From Nostoc sp. NMS2 (GTDB lineage Bacteria; Cyanobacteriota; Cyanobacteriia; Cyanobacteriales; Nostocaceae), in the NCBI RefSeq assembly GCF_017115105.1, contig NZ_JABXKH010000164.1, positions 48,798 through 112,797 of the forward strand: a stretch of DNA of 64,000 nucleotides, written 5' to 3'. This document shows positions 25,431 through 33,901 of the stretch, piece after piece. The notes under the pieces were generated by a model. That model did not search any database. It was given only the letters and a program-made list of their open reading frames with translations, and had not been told where the DNA came from. The position numbers were made by a program, and so were the translations under genes. Each line of letters opens with the position of its first letter. Within the stretch, counting starts at the first letter, position 1.

Positions 25431-26711
25431 ATGCATTCCCGGCGAGTATTCTTGACAATGACCCTGGGAGCAACGGTGCTGTTTACGTCGATGGCGGCCT
25501 GCGGAGGCGGCGAAACAACCCAAAAAGAAGGCCACGTTAAGAGCGCCACTGCGATCGCTCAGGTGTTTGGGGACGGACAGAGGCTCACTGCCGTAGCTGT
25601 GGAATTCGACCAAGACATTGACAATTCCAAGCTCTCGATGTCAACCTTCAAAGTTGACGGACTAACTATCACCAAGGTCTACGCCAATACTGCGGCGATA
25701 ACGGCAGACAAGGGCACGAACGGGAAGTACGCCATCGTCGAACTCTCACCCGATGACCAGGGTGCTGCACTGTATGCAGCAAGTGGGCGGACAGTCACTA
25801 GGAGGGAAGCGAAGACTTCTGTTACCCAGACGGGAACTGTCGCAACGACAGACGGCGACACTTACGCCGCAAGCACCAAGGCGATCGCTACCAGCAAGGT
25901 GGCGAATCTGATCGTCGATGACTTCAAGCAGTTCGAGTACAAAGACCCAAAGACTGGGGAGATCCTAAAGTACAACCTGTTCATTCCCAAGAACTATGAC
26001 AAGAGCAAGTCTTACCCCCTGGTCTTGTTCATGCATGATGCAGGTGCGACCAGCACAGTAACGACCACAACTCTGGTTCAGGGACTGGGAGCGGTAGTTT
26101 GGGCGAGTCCGTCGGATCAGGCCAAGCACGAATCCTTTGTGCTGGCACCCCAATACTCCACACAGGTCGTCAACGATAACTCCGAAGCGTCCGACTACCT
26201 GGACACCACTGTAAACCTGGTCAACTGGCTTGTCAGCCAGTACAGCATTGACAAGAACAGGTTGTACACGACCGGTCAGTCGGGTGGTGCCATGATGTCG
26301 ATCGCTATGGACATCAAGTACCCCGACCTGTTCGCAGCGTCGTTCATCGTAGCCGGACAGTGGGAGCCGACGAAGGTGAAGCCACTGGCCAAGGACAAGC
26401 TGTGGATCGTTGTCTCGCAGGGTGACTTAAAGGCATACCCCGGACAGAACGCGATCGCCACTGCCCTGGAGAAGGAAGGGGCCAAGGTTAGCCGCGCCGT
26501 CTGGAATGGCCGATCCACTGCCGCGGAATTCGCCACAGCCGTCAAGAAGATGGAAACCGAGGGCAACTCCATCAATTACGTGGCACTAAAGAAAGGAACG
26601 GTGGTGCTCACCGGACAGAAGGATGATGGCGGGAGCAACCACATCAACACCTGGCGGATCGCCTACGCGATCGAAGGCATCCGGGACTGGATCTTCAAAC
26701 AGCACAAATGA
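25431..26711 (+). CDS. Lipoprotein alpha/beta-hydrolase (esterase or peptidase-like), probably acquired
   Basis: From ATG 25431 (GGAG eight bases upstream) the protein has 426 residues. A lipoprotein-like signal (MHSRRVFLTMTLGATVLFTS then MAAC, Cys near 24) is followed by an N-terminal beta domain (about 40-155) and an alpha/beta hydrolase domain. The latter shows YNLFIPKNYDKSKSYPLVLF, an HDAG turn (MHDAGATST), the nucleophile motif TGQSGGAMMS and a C-terminal histidine in GGSNHINTWRIAY. This is the layout of polyhydroxybutyrate-depolymerase-like or prolyl-oligopeptidase-like esterases. The substrate is unknown. Codons ending in G or C dominate (CTG, GTC, AAG, GAC), and the gene is visibly richer in G+C than its neighbours. 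That points to horizontal transfer, although HIP1 sites are present. Confidence 0.8.
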   Translation: MHSRRVFLTMTLGATVLFTSMAACGGGETTQKEGHVKSATAIAQVFGDGQRLTAVAVEFDQDIDNSKLSMSTFKVDGLTITKVYANTAAITADKGTNGKYAIVELSPDDQGAALYAASGRTVTRREAKTSVTQTGTVATTDGDTYAASTKAIATSKVANLIVDDFKQFEYKDPKTGEILKYNLFIPKNYDKSKSYPLVLFMHDAGATSTVTTTTLVQGLGAVVWASPSDQAKHESFVLAPQYSTQVVNDNSEASDYLDTTVNLVNWLVSQYSIDKNRLYTTGQSGGAMMSIAMDIKYPDLFAASFIVAGQWEPTKVKPLAKDKLWIVVSQGDLKAYPGQNAIATALEKEGAKVSRAVWNGRSTAAEFATAVKKMETEGNSINYVALKKGTVVLTGQKDDGGSNHINTWRIAYAIEGIRDWIFKQHK

Positions 26712-26864
26712 GCTGTTTCTGGAAAGATGGTTCAATTCTCCAGATTCTTTATTTTTTCCAAATTGGGATGCTCCCTCTTCAATCAACCATTGGATAGAGT
26801 CAGTGCTGGCACTTGTTCCCATAGACTGGAGAGGTTATTCTGAATAAATTTGTCTTTCCCCTCA

Positions 26865-27281
26865 ATGTTAATGTTATCTTGTGAGCTTTCTACCTTGCGT
26901 GTTCTAGTAGTTGATGACCATGAACTGACTCGTCTAACCTTGCAATTGGTTTTTTCCTGTCAGGAGAATATTCAAGTAGTAGGTTTAGCCAGTAATGGTG
27001 AAGAAGCTATAGAAATGGTTAAACGTTGTCATCCTGATGTAATTGTTCTAGATTTACAAATGCCAGTCATGGATGGCTGGAGTGCGTCTAGCCAAATTAA
27101 AGCTATATCTCCGAACACCCAGATCCTTGCTTATTCCTCAGTAGAAGATGTAAATTTTCAAGGAGCTAAGGCAATGTCTAGCTTTGATGACGTTTGCAAG
27201 AAAGATGTACCGACAAGCGAACTGATTGCTTTAGTTAGGCGGTTAGGTCAGCGTGCAGGAGATGGTTCAGTTGCAGGATAA
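26865..27281 (+). CDS. Single-domain response regulator (receiver only)
   Basis: The protein of about 138 residues is a CheY-like receiver domain. The acidic pocket is in LRVLVVDDHELTR, the phosphorylated aspartate in PDVIVLDLQMPVMDGWSAS, the switch Ser in ILAYSSVED, and the conserved lysine in DVCKKDVPTSELIALVRRL. The sequence style is that of NarL/FixJ receivers, but the helix-turn-helix output domain is missing. The protein stops 20 residues after the receiver, so it either acts as a phosphate shuttle or is a truncated regulator. The start is uncertain: ATG codons at 26865 and 26871 and a TTG at 26850 are all possible, with no clear ribosome binding site. No kinase gene is adjacent. Confidence 0.85.
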   Translation: MLMLSCELSTLRVLVVDDHELTRLTLQLVFSCQENIQVVGLASNGEEAIEMVKRCHPDVIVLDLQMPVMDGWSASSQIKAISPNTQILAYSSVEDVNFQGAKAMSSFDDVCKKDVPTSELIALVRRLGQRAGDGSVAG

Positions 27282-27410
27282 ATAGATACAACTATCTTAC
27301 TTTGCGAACTCAGGCTTAGTTCAATTCTTGGGATTTGAGGAAATTATAGTAATGCGGAGCGTCGGTATTGCCTGAAGTTGACAATTTAACCGACGCAATT
27401 TTGGTATTTT

Positions 27411-27584
27411 CTATTCTACCGGAATGGTGCGTCTAAATTCATCAATTAATTCATCTAGTTCTTCCAAAGCCTGATTTACGTCAACTCTCAATGTTCCCAG
27501 GTTTGGTTGCTCTAGCAGGCTTAATAGGTACTCGCGTTTACTTTTAACTGCAACAATTCGTTCTTTTATAGTCTGTATATCCAT
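27411..27584 (-). CDS. Small hypothetical protein, 57 residues
   Basis: This short frame reads MDIQTIKERIVAVKSKREYL to RRTIPVE and is predicted to be two charged amphipathic helices joined by QPNLGTLRVD. The regular hydrophobic spacing, balanced charge and lack of rare codons make it look coding. A GGA stands about nine bases before the ATG. It lies convergent to the response regulator gene and divergent from the DUF2854 gene. Function is unknown; a helical hairpin of this kind often mediates protein-protein contacts. Confidence 0.55.
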   Translation of the reverse strand: MDIQTIKERIVAVKSKREYLLSLLEQPNLGTLRVDVNQALEELDELIDEFRRTIPVE

Positions 27585-27930
27585 TATTTTTTTCCATTTT
27601 TTAACTACCTTTAAATTTTAAGTTAACTCAAAATCCAACATTTTGGGGCACTATGCTCTTAGTAGTCCACTACACTAACTTTTCTTTCTAGAAACTCCTC
27701 ATGTCTCCCGTACCCGTACTCAAAAGCAGGCTACGTGTAGCGTCTCTGATATGAAATTTTTAAACTAAGTAAGCTAGATAGCTCTTGACTTCTCTTTGTG
27801 TGAGTCTTAATCTGGCAATTTTGAGTTGGTTGAATTACTACTGTCTAGGGATGATGTTCTTCCCTAATTTGTTACTCATAGCCGATGATAATAAAACTGA
27901 GGTATTAAGAATTTATACTAATTTAAGCTC
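27585..27930. other. Gene-free interval upstream of the DUF2854 gene
   Basis: I see no repeat family or RNA here. A plus-strand 60-codon frame at 27785-27967 overlaps the next gene and is not convincing. The interval presumably holds the two divergent promoters. Confidence 0.4.
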
Positions 27931-28500
27931 ATGCTACGCCAAATCTCTTTGGGAACACTCGGTTTAACTATCGGCGGCATATTAACCATTATGGGCTTCG
28001 TCGCCTATGCTGGTAATAATGCCACACTCAATCTTGTCGGATTTTTTTACGGTATTCCTCTATTGTTGGGAGGACTGGCGCTGAAAGCTAATGAACTTAA
28101 GCCAGTACCCTTTACTCAAACTACATCACCGTCAGCATTGATACTGCGGGAACAGCAAGCAACTGATACTCAAAATAAAATTCGCAAAGATATCACCCGA
28201 TATTGTTACGGTCAAGATGCTCATTTAGATACAACACTTTCTTTTCTGGGTTTGAGTCCCACAGACCAAGAACGGCCAACAGTTACAGGGTTACGAGAAA
28301 TAGAAGTTAATGGGAACTATGCCCTAATTTTAGAATTTGATTCACCGCTAATACCAATTGATGTATGGCAAAAAAAGCAGGAAAAAATGACTAATTATTT
28401 TGGGCCTGGATTGGATGTTCAAATAACACAGCCATCTGAAAATACAATTGAGTTAGCGCTGATTAATACTCCAAAAGAGGCACTAGTTAGTAGTCAATAG
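27931..28500 (+). CDS. DUF2854 family membrane protein
   Basis: The 189-residue protein has two closely spaced transmembrane helices near residues 7-28 and 36-53 (LGTLGLTIGGILTIMGFVAY and NLVGFFYGIPLLLGGLALKA). A soluble domain of about 130 residues follows. This arrangement, with the ELKPVPF segment directly after the second helix, matches the DUF2854 family of cyanobacteria and chloroplasts. Those are thylakoid or inner-membrane proteins of unknown function. Length and start (ATG 27931) are as expected. It appears monocistronic; a repeat hairpin lies about 160 bases downstream. Confidence 0.8.
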   Translation: MLRQISLGTLGLTIGGILTIMGFVAYAGNNATLNLVGFFYGIPLLLGGLALKANELKPVPFTQTTSPSALILREQQATDTQNKIRKDITRYCYGQDAHLDTTLSFLGLSPTDQERPTVTGLREIEVNGNYALILEFDSPLIPIDVWQKKQEKMTNYFGPGLDVQITQPSENTIELALINTPKEALVSSQ

Positions 28501-28656
28501 TTAGAAACAAAAGTTATTGTTACCCACATTTGTGTAACAGTCAATGTGCCGCGCTAATCGACATCTCTCCCAGAACTTAAGTTCTGGACAAAGAAGCTCT
28601 CTTTGTACTCAAGTTAACTGAAATTTTCACTTTCACTGAGGATAGTATCAACCAAG

Positions 28657-28684
28657 TAGAGACGCGAAACTTTGCGTCTCTACA
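28657..28684. repeat. Palindromic repeat in intergenic DNA
   Basis: GTAGAGACGC (28657-28666) pairs with GCGTCTCTAC (28675-28684). It belongs to the same dispersed palindrome family as the copy inside the kinase gene at 16550-16577. Confidence 0.6.
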
Positions 28685-28772
28685 CGCCTAAAATTCCCAC
28701 GGATGATCTTTAAGTTAATTGTATTGCTACATACATCATTAACTCGTTTTTTCTTAACCACCAACCAAAAAG

Positions 28773-29033
28773 TTACTTTTTTAAACGAACTGCATACCAT
28801 TGTAAATATTGCCCAGGGCCAATATCTAATTCGCAGCCAGTGTCGAGTAAATATTGTGCTTGAGCTTCCACAGTATCAAACTTTTGCAAGTCAGGCGGTA
28901 AATCTGTAATTATAACTTGCTGGAGAGTTATTTTGAGCTTTTCTAATAATTCTGATTGTGTCAGAAATTGCTCTGATTTATTTGTTTCTAAAACAACAAA
29001 GTTATCTTGCTGATACATTAATGAGTCTGGCAT
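28773..29033 (-). CDS. CRR7-like small protein (chlororespiratory reduction 7 family)
   Basis: The 86-residue protein matches my memory of the CRR7 family: an N-terminal YQQDNFVVLET strand, a central helix (SELLEKLKITLQQV), the segment LPPDLQKFDTVEAQAQYLLD, and the C-terminal GPGQYLQWYAVRLKK. In plants CRR7 is needed for assembly or stability of the chloroplast NDH complex; cyanobacterial members are small soluble proteins presumed to act with NDH-1. The start at ATG 29033 gives the usual length. It stands alone on the minus strand, facing the DUF2854 gene. Confidence 0.75.
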   Translation of the reverse strand: MPDSLMYQQDNFVVLETNKSEQFLTQSELLEKLKITLQQVIITDLPPDLQKFDTVEAQAQYLLDTGCELDIGPGQYLQWYAVRLKK

Positions 29034-29880
29034 TTTAAAGATTTAGTGAATGCAAATAGGTTTGGTTTTTTGTAGTCAAAAAAAGGCGGTTTTATCTCAA
29101 TACGCTTGATCGTTCCTCAAACGCCACTTGCATCTTCCAAGGGGAGACGCTGCGCGAACAAGTCGGGAAACCCGCCCACCGCAGTGGCTCCCCAACCTAC
29201 TCAGTTTAAGGTTTTTGGCGCTAACCCAAGCGTAGTTGGATTTTATCCATCTTGTTTGCTACCTGTGCAGTACTCAGAGGATTTAGTTGTTTTTTAAGAT
29301 ATCAATCTTAATTTAGTATATCTATATTCATATAAACTTAACTACTAAATTACTTTTTGTTAGAATAAAAAAATAGATTTTTAACTTAACTAAATATAGT
29401 TAATCGGGTTAAATAAGAATTTTTACTTAATTTCTTTGTTAACTCAGAGTGATTCGATAATAAAAATTTGCACCGAGTTGAATCTTAATCTTATGTAATT
29501 ATACTGAATTTTTATCCCCCCTGCTCAATAGACTAAAGACATTTAAGTCAAGTGATATTAGTATTTAATATTAGCTATAGCAATCCAAATTTAAACGTGA
29601 GAAAATATGGAGATTAAAAATACGTGTTTTAAAGCCTTTCAGCGATTTTATCTCTCACGAATGATTTAAGGTTGCTATATTTTGTGAACGTACTTTGAAA
29701 ATTGCTTTGCCCTGTTTCGCTAAGTTTATAAACTAACTAATTAAGGTGCGTATTTGCAATTTTCAAAAAAATGGCAATTTGACTTTAACAATGGGGAAAT
29801 ATAAAAGCAACACTTCCTCCCATAACCATAGCCGAACAAAAAGGTAAAAATTGCCTTAGCGTTCCAATTATAGATTGTCT
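29034..29880. other. Gene-free interval with repeats
   Basis: Positions 29125-29195 carry a repeat of the type GGGAGACGCTGCGCGAAC ... CCGCAGTGGCTCCCC, related to words at 40480-40520. Positions 29575-29680 are the third family B element. The stretch 29290-29520 is strongly A/T-rich without a recognisable gene. A short plus frame at 29106-29297 is made of the repeat and is not a gene. Confidence 0.5.
29575..29680. repeat. Family B inverted-repeat element, copy 3
   Basis: Left end CTATAGCAATCCAAAT and right end ATGATTTAAGGTTGCTATAT are inverted copies, as are the inner ACGTGAGAAAA and TCTCTCACGA. The ends match the copies at 804-918 and 7186-7292, while the interior differs. Confidence 0.6.
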
Positions 29881-30081
29881 ATGCAACTTAGTTATCTACC
29901 GCTTGCTTGGCTCAAGAACATTGAGCAGTCTATTGTCAAAAAACAGTTGATTGTGAAGCCAGATGCACCTTTGCCGCAAATTCTGGCATTGATGAAAAGA
30001 GCGATCGCTCCTATGCGATTGAGTTGCACAGCCTTTTTCAGAATAATCCTGCAAGTGGAAGGCAACTCATGTCAGGCATAA
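29881..30081 (+). pseudogene. Possible remnant of a CBS-domain segment ahead of the diguanylate cyclase
   Basis: The frame reads LAWLKNIEQSIVKKQLIVKP and then DAPLPQILALMKRA, which resembles the start of a CBS domain (strand, then helix with I-A-L-M). The sequence then loses similarity and runs into the start of the receiver-GGDEF gene in another frame. It may be the stump of a longer sensory N-terminus that was cut off. The evidence is weak and rests on one short segment. Confidence 0.3.
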
Positions 30082-31094
30082 GCTCATTTTCTGTTTCTAA
30101 ACAACCACCACTGATTCTAGTGGCTGATGATGACAAGACTATCCGAGTGTTGTTGCGTAAGGCTATGGAACAAGAGGGTTATCGAGTGGTTGAGGTCAAT
30201 GATGGTAAGCAATGTTTAGATGCTTACGAGACTATCAAACCGGATATAGTTTTGCTAGATGCTGTAATGCCTGTGATGGATGGCTTTGCCTGCTGTAAGC
30301 AATTGCTGCAAATTGCCAGGAATAATTTAATCTCAGCCCTTGCAACCTTTGATACTGACTCGACTCTTAACAATACTGTCATCTCCAAAATATGGGAGCG
30401 CACTCCCATATTGATGATCACATGCTTGGACGATGAGGAATCCGTAAACCGTGCTTTTGATGCCGGGGCGACTGATTATGTTACTAAGCCAATTCACTGG
30501 CCTGTATTGCGCCAACGGTTGCGCCGACTGCTACAGCAAGGACAAGTATACAAACAATTAGAGGCAGCAAACCAAGCTTTGCAGCACCTTGCTAATGTAG
30601 ATGGCTTAACTGAGTTGGCTAATCGTCGTCGCTTTGATGATTATCTCAATACTCAGTGGATTAATCTCGCCCAAGAGGAATCTCCTTTGTCAATGATTTT
30701 GTGTGATATCGACTATTTTAAATTTTATAACGATAAATATGGCCATCCTGCTGGAGATGTCTGTTTGCAAAAGGTGGGTGGTGTCTTAAACCTGAAGGCG
30801 CAAAAACATCAAGATTTAGTAGCGCGTTATGGTGGCGAAGAATTTGCTGTGATTATGCCATACACCCATGCATCTGGTGCAGTTCACGTGGCGGCAACGA
30901 TACAAGCGGGAATCAAAGATTTGCAAATTGTTCACGCTGGGTCTGCGGTGAGTCAGCATGTGACGCTAAGTATGGGCATAGCAACTGTTGTCCCTACTTG
31001 GGAATCCTCACCTTCAGATTTGATTGTGCAGGCAGATAAAGCACTCTACCAAGCAAAGGCTGGGGGGCGCGATCGCTTTGTCTCAAGTTTTTAA
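30069..31094 (+). CDS. Response regulator with GGDEF diguanylate cyclase domain (PleD-like)
   Basis: From ATG 30069 (GGAAGG six bases upstream) the protein has 341 residues. The receiver domain spans about residues 15-155, with the pocket DDDKTIRVLLRKAM, the phosphorylated Asp in PDIVLLDAVMPVMDG, and the Lys in GATDYVTKPIHW. An insertion of about 25 residues (NNLISALATFDTDSTLNNTV) widens the loop before the fourth strand. After a short helical linker, a GGDEF domain occupies about 180-341: DGLTELANRRRFDDYL, ICDIDYFKFYNDKYGH, the active site as RYGGEEFAVI, and ALYQAKAGGRDRF. GGEEF is catalytically competent. It should make cyclic-di-GMP when phosphorylated. I see no canonical RxxD inhibitory site before GGEEF. 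Confidence 0.9.
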   Translation: MSGISSFSVSKQPPLILVADDDKTIRVLLRKAMEQEGYRVVEVNDGKQCLDAYETIKPDIVLLDAVMPVMDGFACCKQLLQIARNNLISALATFDTDSTLNNTVISKIWERTPILMITCLDDEESVNRAFDAGATDYVTKPIHWPVLRQRLRRLLQQGQVYKQLEAANQALQHLANVDGLTELANRRRFDDYLNTQWINLAQEESPLSMILCDIDYFKFYNDKYGHPAGDVCLQKVGGVLNLKAQKHQDLVARYGGEEFAVIMPYTHASGAVHVAATIQAGIKDLQIVHAGSAVSQHVTLSMGIATVVPTWESSPSDLIVQADKALYQAKAGGRDRFVSSF

Positions 31095-31139
31095 TTGTCA
31101 TTTGTCATTTGTCATTGGTCATTTGTGATTTGTCATTGC
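31095..31139. repeat. STRR array between diguanylate cyclase and sasA
   Basis: Six tandem variants of TTGTCAT fill the whole 45-base gap between the two convergent genes. Confidence 0.7.
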
Positions 31140-32327
31140 CTAAGAAGGATAAACTGGCAGCGTGAAGTGGAACCATGCTCCGTTATTGGGGGCGGGGTCT
31201 ACCCAAATTTGGCCATAGTGTGCCAGGATAATCCGTTGGCATAAACAAAGACCAATGCCGTAACCTTCTTTACCTTCATCTCGTTGTAGGCGGAAGTGGT
31301 TTTCAAAGATGCGATCGCGATTCTCTACAGGAATACCAGGTCCAGTATCGCCAATACTAAACTGAACTTTTTGGGTAGTGCGGTGCAATCCGGCAACGCT
31401 AATCTTGCCACCTTCTGGGGTATATTTGATGGCATTATCTAACAGATTCACTAGTACTTGCCGGATGCGTTCTGGGTCAGCATATACATAAGGTAAGTCA
31501 CTAGGAATATCTGTTTCTACCTCTTGGGATTTGGCGGTGTAGCGATCGCACAATTCTTCGAGTACATCTAAAAAGACTTTACCTAGTTGTACTTTTTGTG
31601 GTAAGATAGGAAGCTCTGTATCTTTTCCACGACCTACCTGCAAAAGGTCAGCAATCATTCGGTCAATGATCTTAGTTTGATTGCGGGCTTGTTTTAATAA
31701 ATGTGCCGTCATCGATGGTTTGAGGCGCTGGAATTGCCCTGTTTCTAGATTGTAGTTAGATTGGAGAGTTTCCATTGCGATCGCGGCAGCAGTTAGGGGA
31801 TTGCGAAGATCGTGCGCCAGCATAGCAATCACCCGATCTTTAAACTGTAGCTGCTCTTGGAGGTTATCTTTTTCCTGTTTCAAGCGAAAAATTTCGTCTG
31901 AGAGTCTGATTAGTTCAGCAGAAACAGCAACTGAATGGATAGTGGATTTGGGTAATGTGGCCCGGCCATTGTCGTCCATGCGTTCTTGCAAGTCTTCCTG
32001 TAATTTTAAGTAAGCGTCTACAGCGACTTGCCAGCGAGGCCACCAGTTTTTCAATTGCGCTATGATATTACTCCCAGCTAGAACCTGTCGTGGTTCAGGA
32101 TGGATTTTGATTAAAGCTGGCGTTGCTACCAACTTAAAGTGTTCTGCTAAGTAAGGTTGTTGTCCAACATCGATAGTTTGAACTTCAAAAGTATACTCAG
32201 CCTGCAATTCTTTTAAGTAAGCACGTATTCGCTGCACCTGTTGGCGGGACTTAGGTCGTCCATCGACAAAAAGTAACAGCTGGAGTGGAGCCTCAGAATA
32301 AATAGGCTGATCCTGGGAAACTTGCAT
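31140..32327 (-). CDS. sasA: SasA, clock-output histidine kinase
   Basis: The 395-residue kinase reads out the KaiABC circadian oscillator and passes phosphate to RpaA. The N-terminal 95 residues form the KaiB-like thioredoxin-fold domain that binds KaiC (LQLLLFVDGRPKSRQQVQRI, LAEHFKLVATPALIKIHPEP). A coiled linker (about 140-165) precedes the kinase core: H-box VIAMLAHDLRNPLTAAAIAM, N-box NLLDNAIKYTPEGG, G1 DTGPGIP and G2 GYGIGLCLCQRIILAHYG. There is no membrane span, as expected. I prefer ATG 32327 (MQVSQDQPIYS) over a TTG nine codons upstream. No kai gene or rpaA lies in the window, which is normal for this gene. Confidence 0.93.
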   Translation of the reverse strand: MQVSQDQPIYSEAPLQLLLFVDGRPKSRQQVQRIRAYLKELQAEYTFEVQTIDVGQQPYLAEHFKLVATPALIKIHPEPRQVLAGSNIIAQLKNWWPRWQVAVDAYLKLQEDLQERMDDNGRATLPKSTIHSVAVSAELIRLSDEIFRLKQEKDNLQEQLQFKDRVIAMLAHDLRNPLTAAAIAMETLQSNYNLETGQFQRLKPSMTAHLLKQARNQTKIIDRMIADLLQVGRGKDTELPILPQKVQLGKVFLDVLEELCDRYTAKSQEVETDIPSDLPYVYADPERIRQVLVNLLDNAIKYTPEGGKISVAGLHRTTQKVQFSIGDTGPGIPVENRDRIFENHFRLQRDEGKEGYGIGLCLCQRIILAHYGQIWVDPAPNNGAWFHFTLPVYPS

Positions 32328-32613
32328 GTAATCGTGTTTCAGCACTGGTAACAACCCGGTGACGCTTTACAGAAAGTAAAATGGACTGACGGTTGTCAAT
32401 GGTCGTTGTTTTTGTCTTCAATTTAATATCTATTTTAGATTTTCATACTGCTCTTAGTTCTGCGTTTTTGACACTAAATATATCTTTTTCAGCCTTTTAC
32501 CCCTTTTTGACTAACTTCATCTCCAAGAAACACCCAAGCCCCTTGAATATAAGCCTTAATTTGCCCTGAATCAAAAATTGTCGCTAGAGTTAGCAGGTGA
32601 AAGGTTTTATACT

Positions 32614-32706
32614 ATGTCAAATCGGCTAGTGGAGCAGCATGTCAATTTGACTACTCGCTTTGAACAAGTGATCGCCCAACTAAACGCAGATGCTAATTGT
32701 ATCTAA
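32614..32706 (+). CDS. Very short frame, 30 residues, doubtful
   Basis: The frame reads MSNRLVEQHVNLTTRFEQVI and then AQLNADANCI, an amphipathic helix pattern. AAGG stands about ten bases before the ATG. It may be a tiny gene or, more likely, the 5' stump of a decayed gene that includes the broken frame at 32955-33242. I give it low weight. Confidence 0.25.
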   Translation: MSNRLVEQHVNLTTRFEQVIAQLNADANCI

Positions 32707-32954
32707 TCTATCAGGAAGCTGTTAACTGTTCAGACCAAGTTTGTAGAGAGAGGGTTTTCTCAACGCCAGTGCATCCAATGAAGTGTCTTGTTTGCCTCAA
32801 CCTAATCCAATCATTATTAGGATTAGGAAAACAGCCATAGCTAACAACTATGTACTGCCTATAGTTTACGAAGCGTACTTCTGTGTCCAGCCTTCCTAAA
32901 AGAAGACCTGCCTATCTCAAAAGAATAGGGGATACGTTGCCCTAAGACAACCTT

Positions 32955-33242
32955 TTGGATAACATTGGGGCGATGCCTACGGCGGTAAACTACGCACTTT
33001 TAGAGTCAGCACTTACTGCTTTCGAGGCTGCCAACAAACTCTTGACTACAACACAAGTACCACTTTCCCCAGAAAATCTATTTATAGAGATTAGGGAAAC
33101 TGCTGTTAGACTTGACTGCTTTGCTTATGACCCCAGTCGCCAAGAATAACGAATTTACGCTAAGTTCCTGGAATTGCTGAACACTGGCATTTTCCAGCGA
33201 TTGCCTTATTCAGCTTACCATCGTCAGATGAATAATTTCTAG
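32955..33242 (+). pseudogene. Broken gene with an in-frame stop
   Basis: The frame reads LLESALTAFEAANKLLTTTQ and ENLFIEIRETAVRLDCFAYD, meets TAA at 33147-33149, and then stays open for another 30 codons of normal-looking protein (RIYAKFLELLNTGIFQRLPY). The continuity across the stop suggests one nonsense mutation in a former gene. The 5' part includes the dispersed repeat GATGCCTACGGCGG. The family is not recognised. Confidence 0.4.
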
Positions 33243-33663
33243 AATCGATTGTAAGCCAAGTGTTAGCGAACTTTATTAATTCCCCTCTTTGGGTGAGGCT
33301 AAGGGGGGCTTTATTCCTAGTTTATCACTTGAAGTGTTTAGCGATCGCATTAAGTTCGTGCATTACGAACTCCCTTAACCTGTCCTTAATCACTGTGAGC
33401 TTAGAGCATCAAAATTATAAAACTCTTGTATAGCAAGTATTTTAGGTTTATTTCTGTTTTTTTCCCAAAAATGTTAGTTTGCCAGAATTTTAGGGAACTC
33501 TATAAATAAGCATGGGAATTATAAAAACCTAATGGCTGTAAAACGAAGACAATACGGTAGCTTTTGCTACCGTTTACTCATTTTTAGAGATATTATCATC
33601 TTCACCAATAGAGACATTTACCAAGACCACGCGCTGAGTCGGTAGTGTCTTTTGGTGATACTG

Positions 33664-33850
33664 AGAAGCAGGGAGCAGAAGAAGCGGGGGAGCAGGGGAG
33701 GATGAGGGAGATGTGGTTCGACTTCGCTCACCAACCGGGAGATGATAGAGCAGGGGGCAGGGAGCAAGGGAGAAGAGTTTTCCCCTTGCTCCCTGCCCCT
33801 CTGCCTCTTCTCCATGCCCAATTCCCAATGCCCAATCCCCAATGCCCAAT
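33664..33850. repeat. Purine/pyrimidine-rich dispersed repeat, copy 1
   Basis: GGGAGCAGGGG-type words are followed by CTTCGCTCACCAACCGGGAG and then TTTTCCCCTTGCTCCCTGCC. The two halves are partly complementary. Related blocks lie at 43105-43238, 49376-49535 and 50160-50262, and the GTGAGCGAAGTCGAACCACA segment is shared with 43198-43217. Confidence 0.6.
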
Positions 33851-33901
33851 TAATGAACAGTCTGCGCTAGGGTAGGAATTGAAACTCATTTGTGATTTCC
33901 T

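Larger units (their letters stand above)
32328..33900. other. Long low-coding interval between sasA and the SLH lipoprotein gene
   Basis: This 1.57-kb stretch holds a 30-codon frame (32614-32706), a broken frame (32955-33242) and a hairpin near 32808-32830 (CCTAATCC with GGATTAGG). A purine-rich repeat (33664-33850) lies at its right end. The remainder, including 33243-33560, shows no gene I can support. Confidence 0.5.

Noticed and set aside
27785..27967. Plus-strand 60-codon frame
   Set aside because: It overlaps the start of the DUF2854 gene in another frame and has no ribosome binding site.
29106..29297. Plus-strand frame of 63 codons
   Set aside because: It is made of the dispersed CGCAGTGGCTCCCC repeat.
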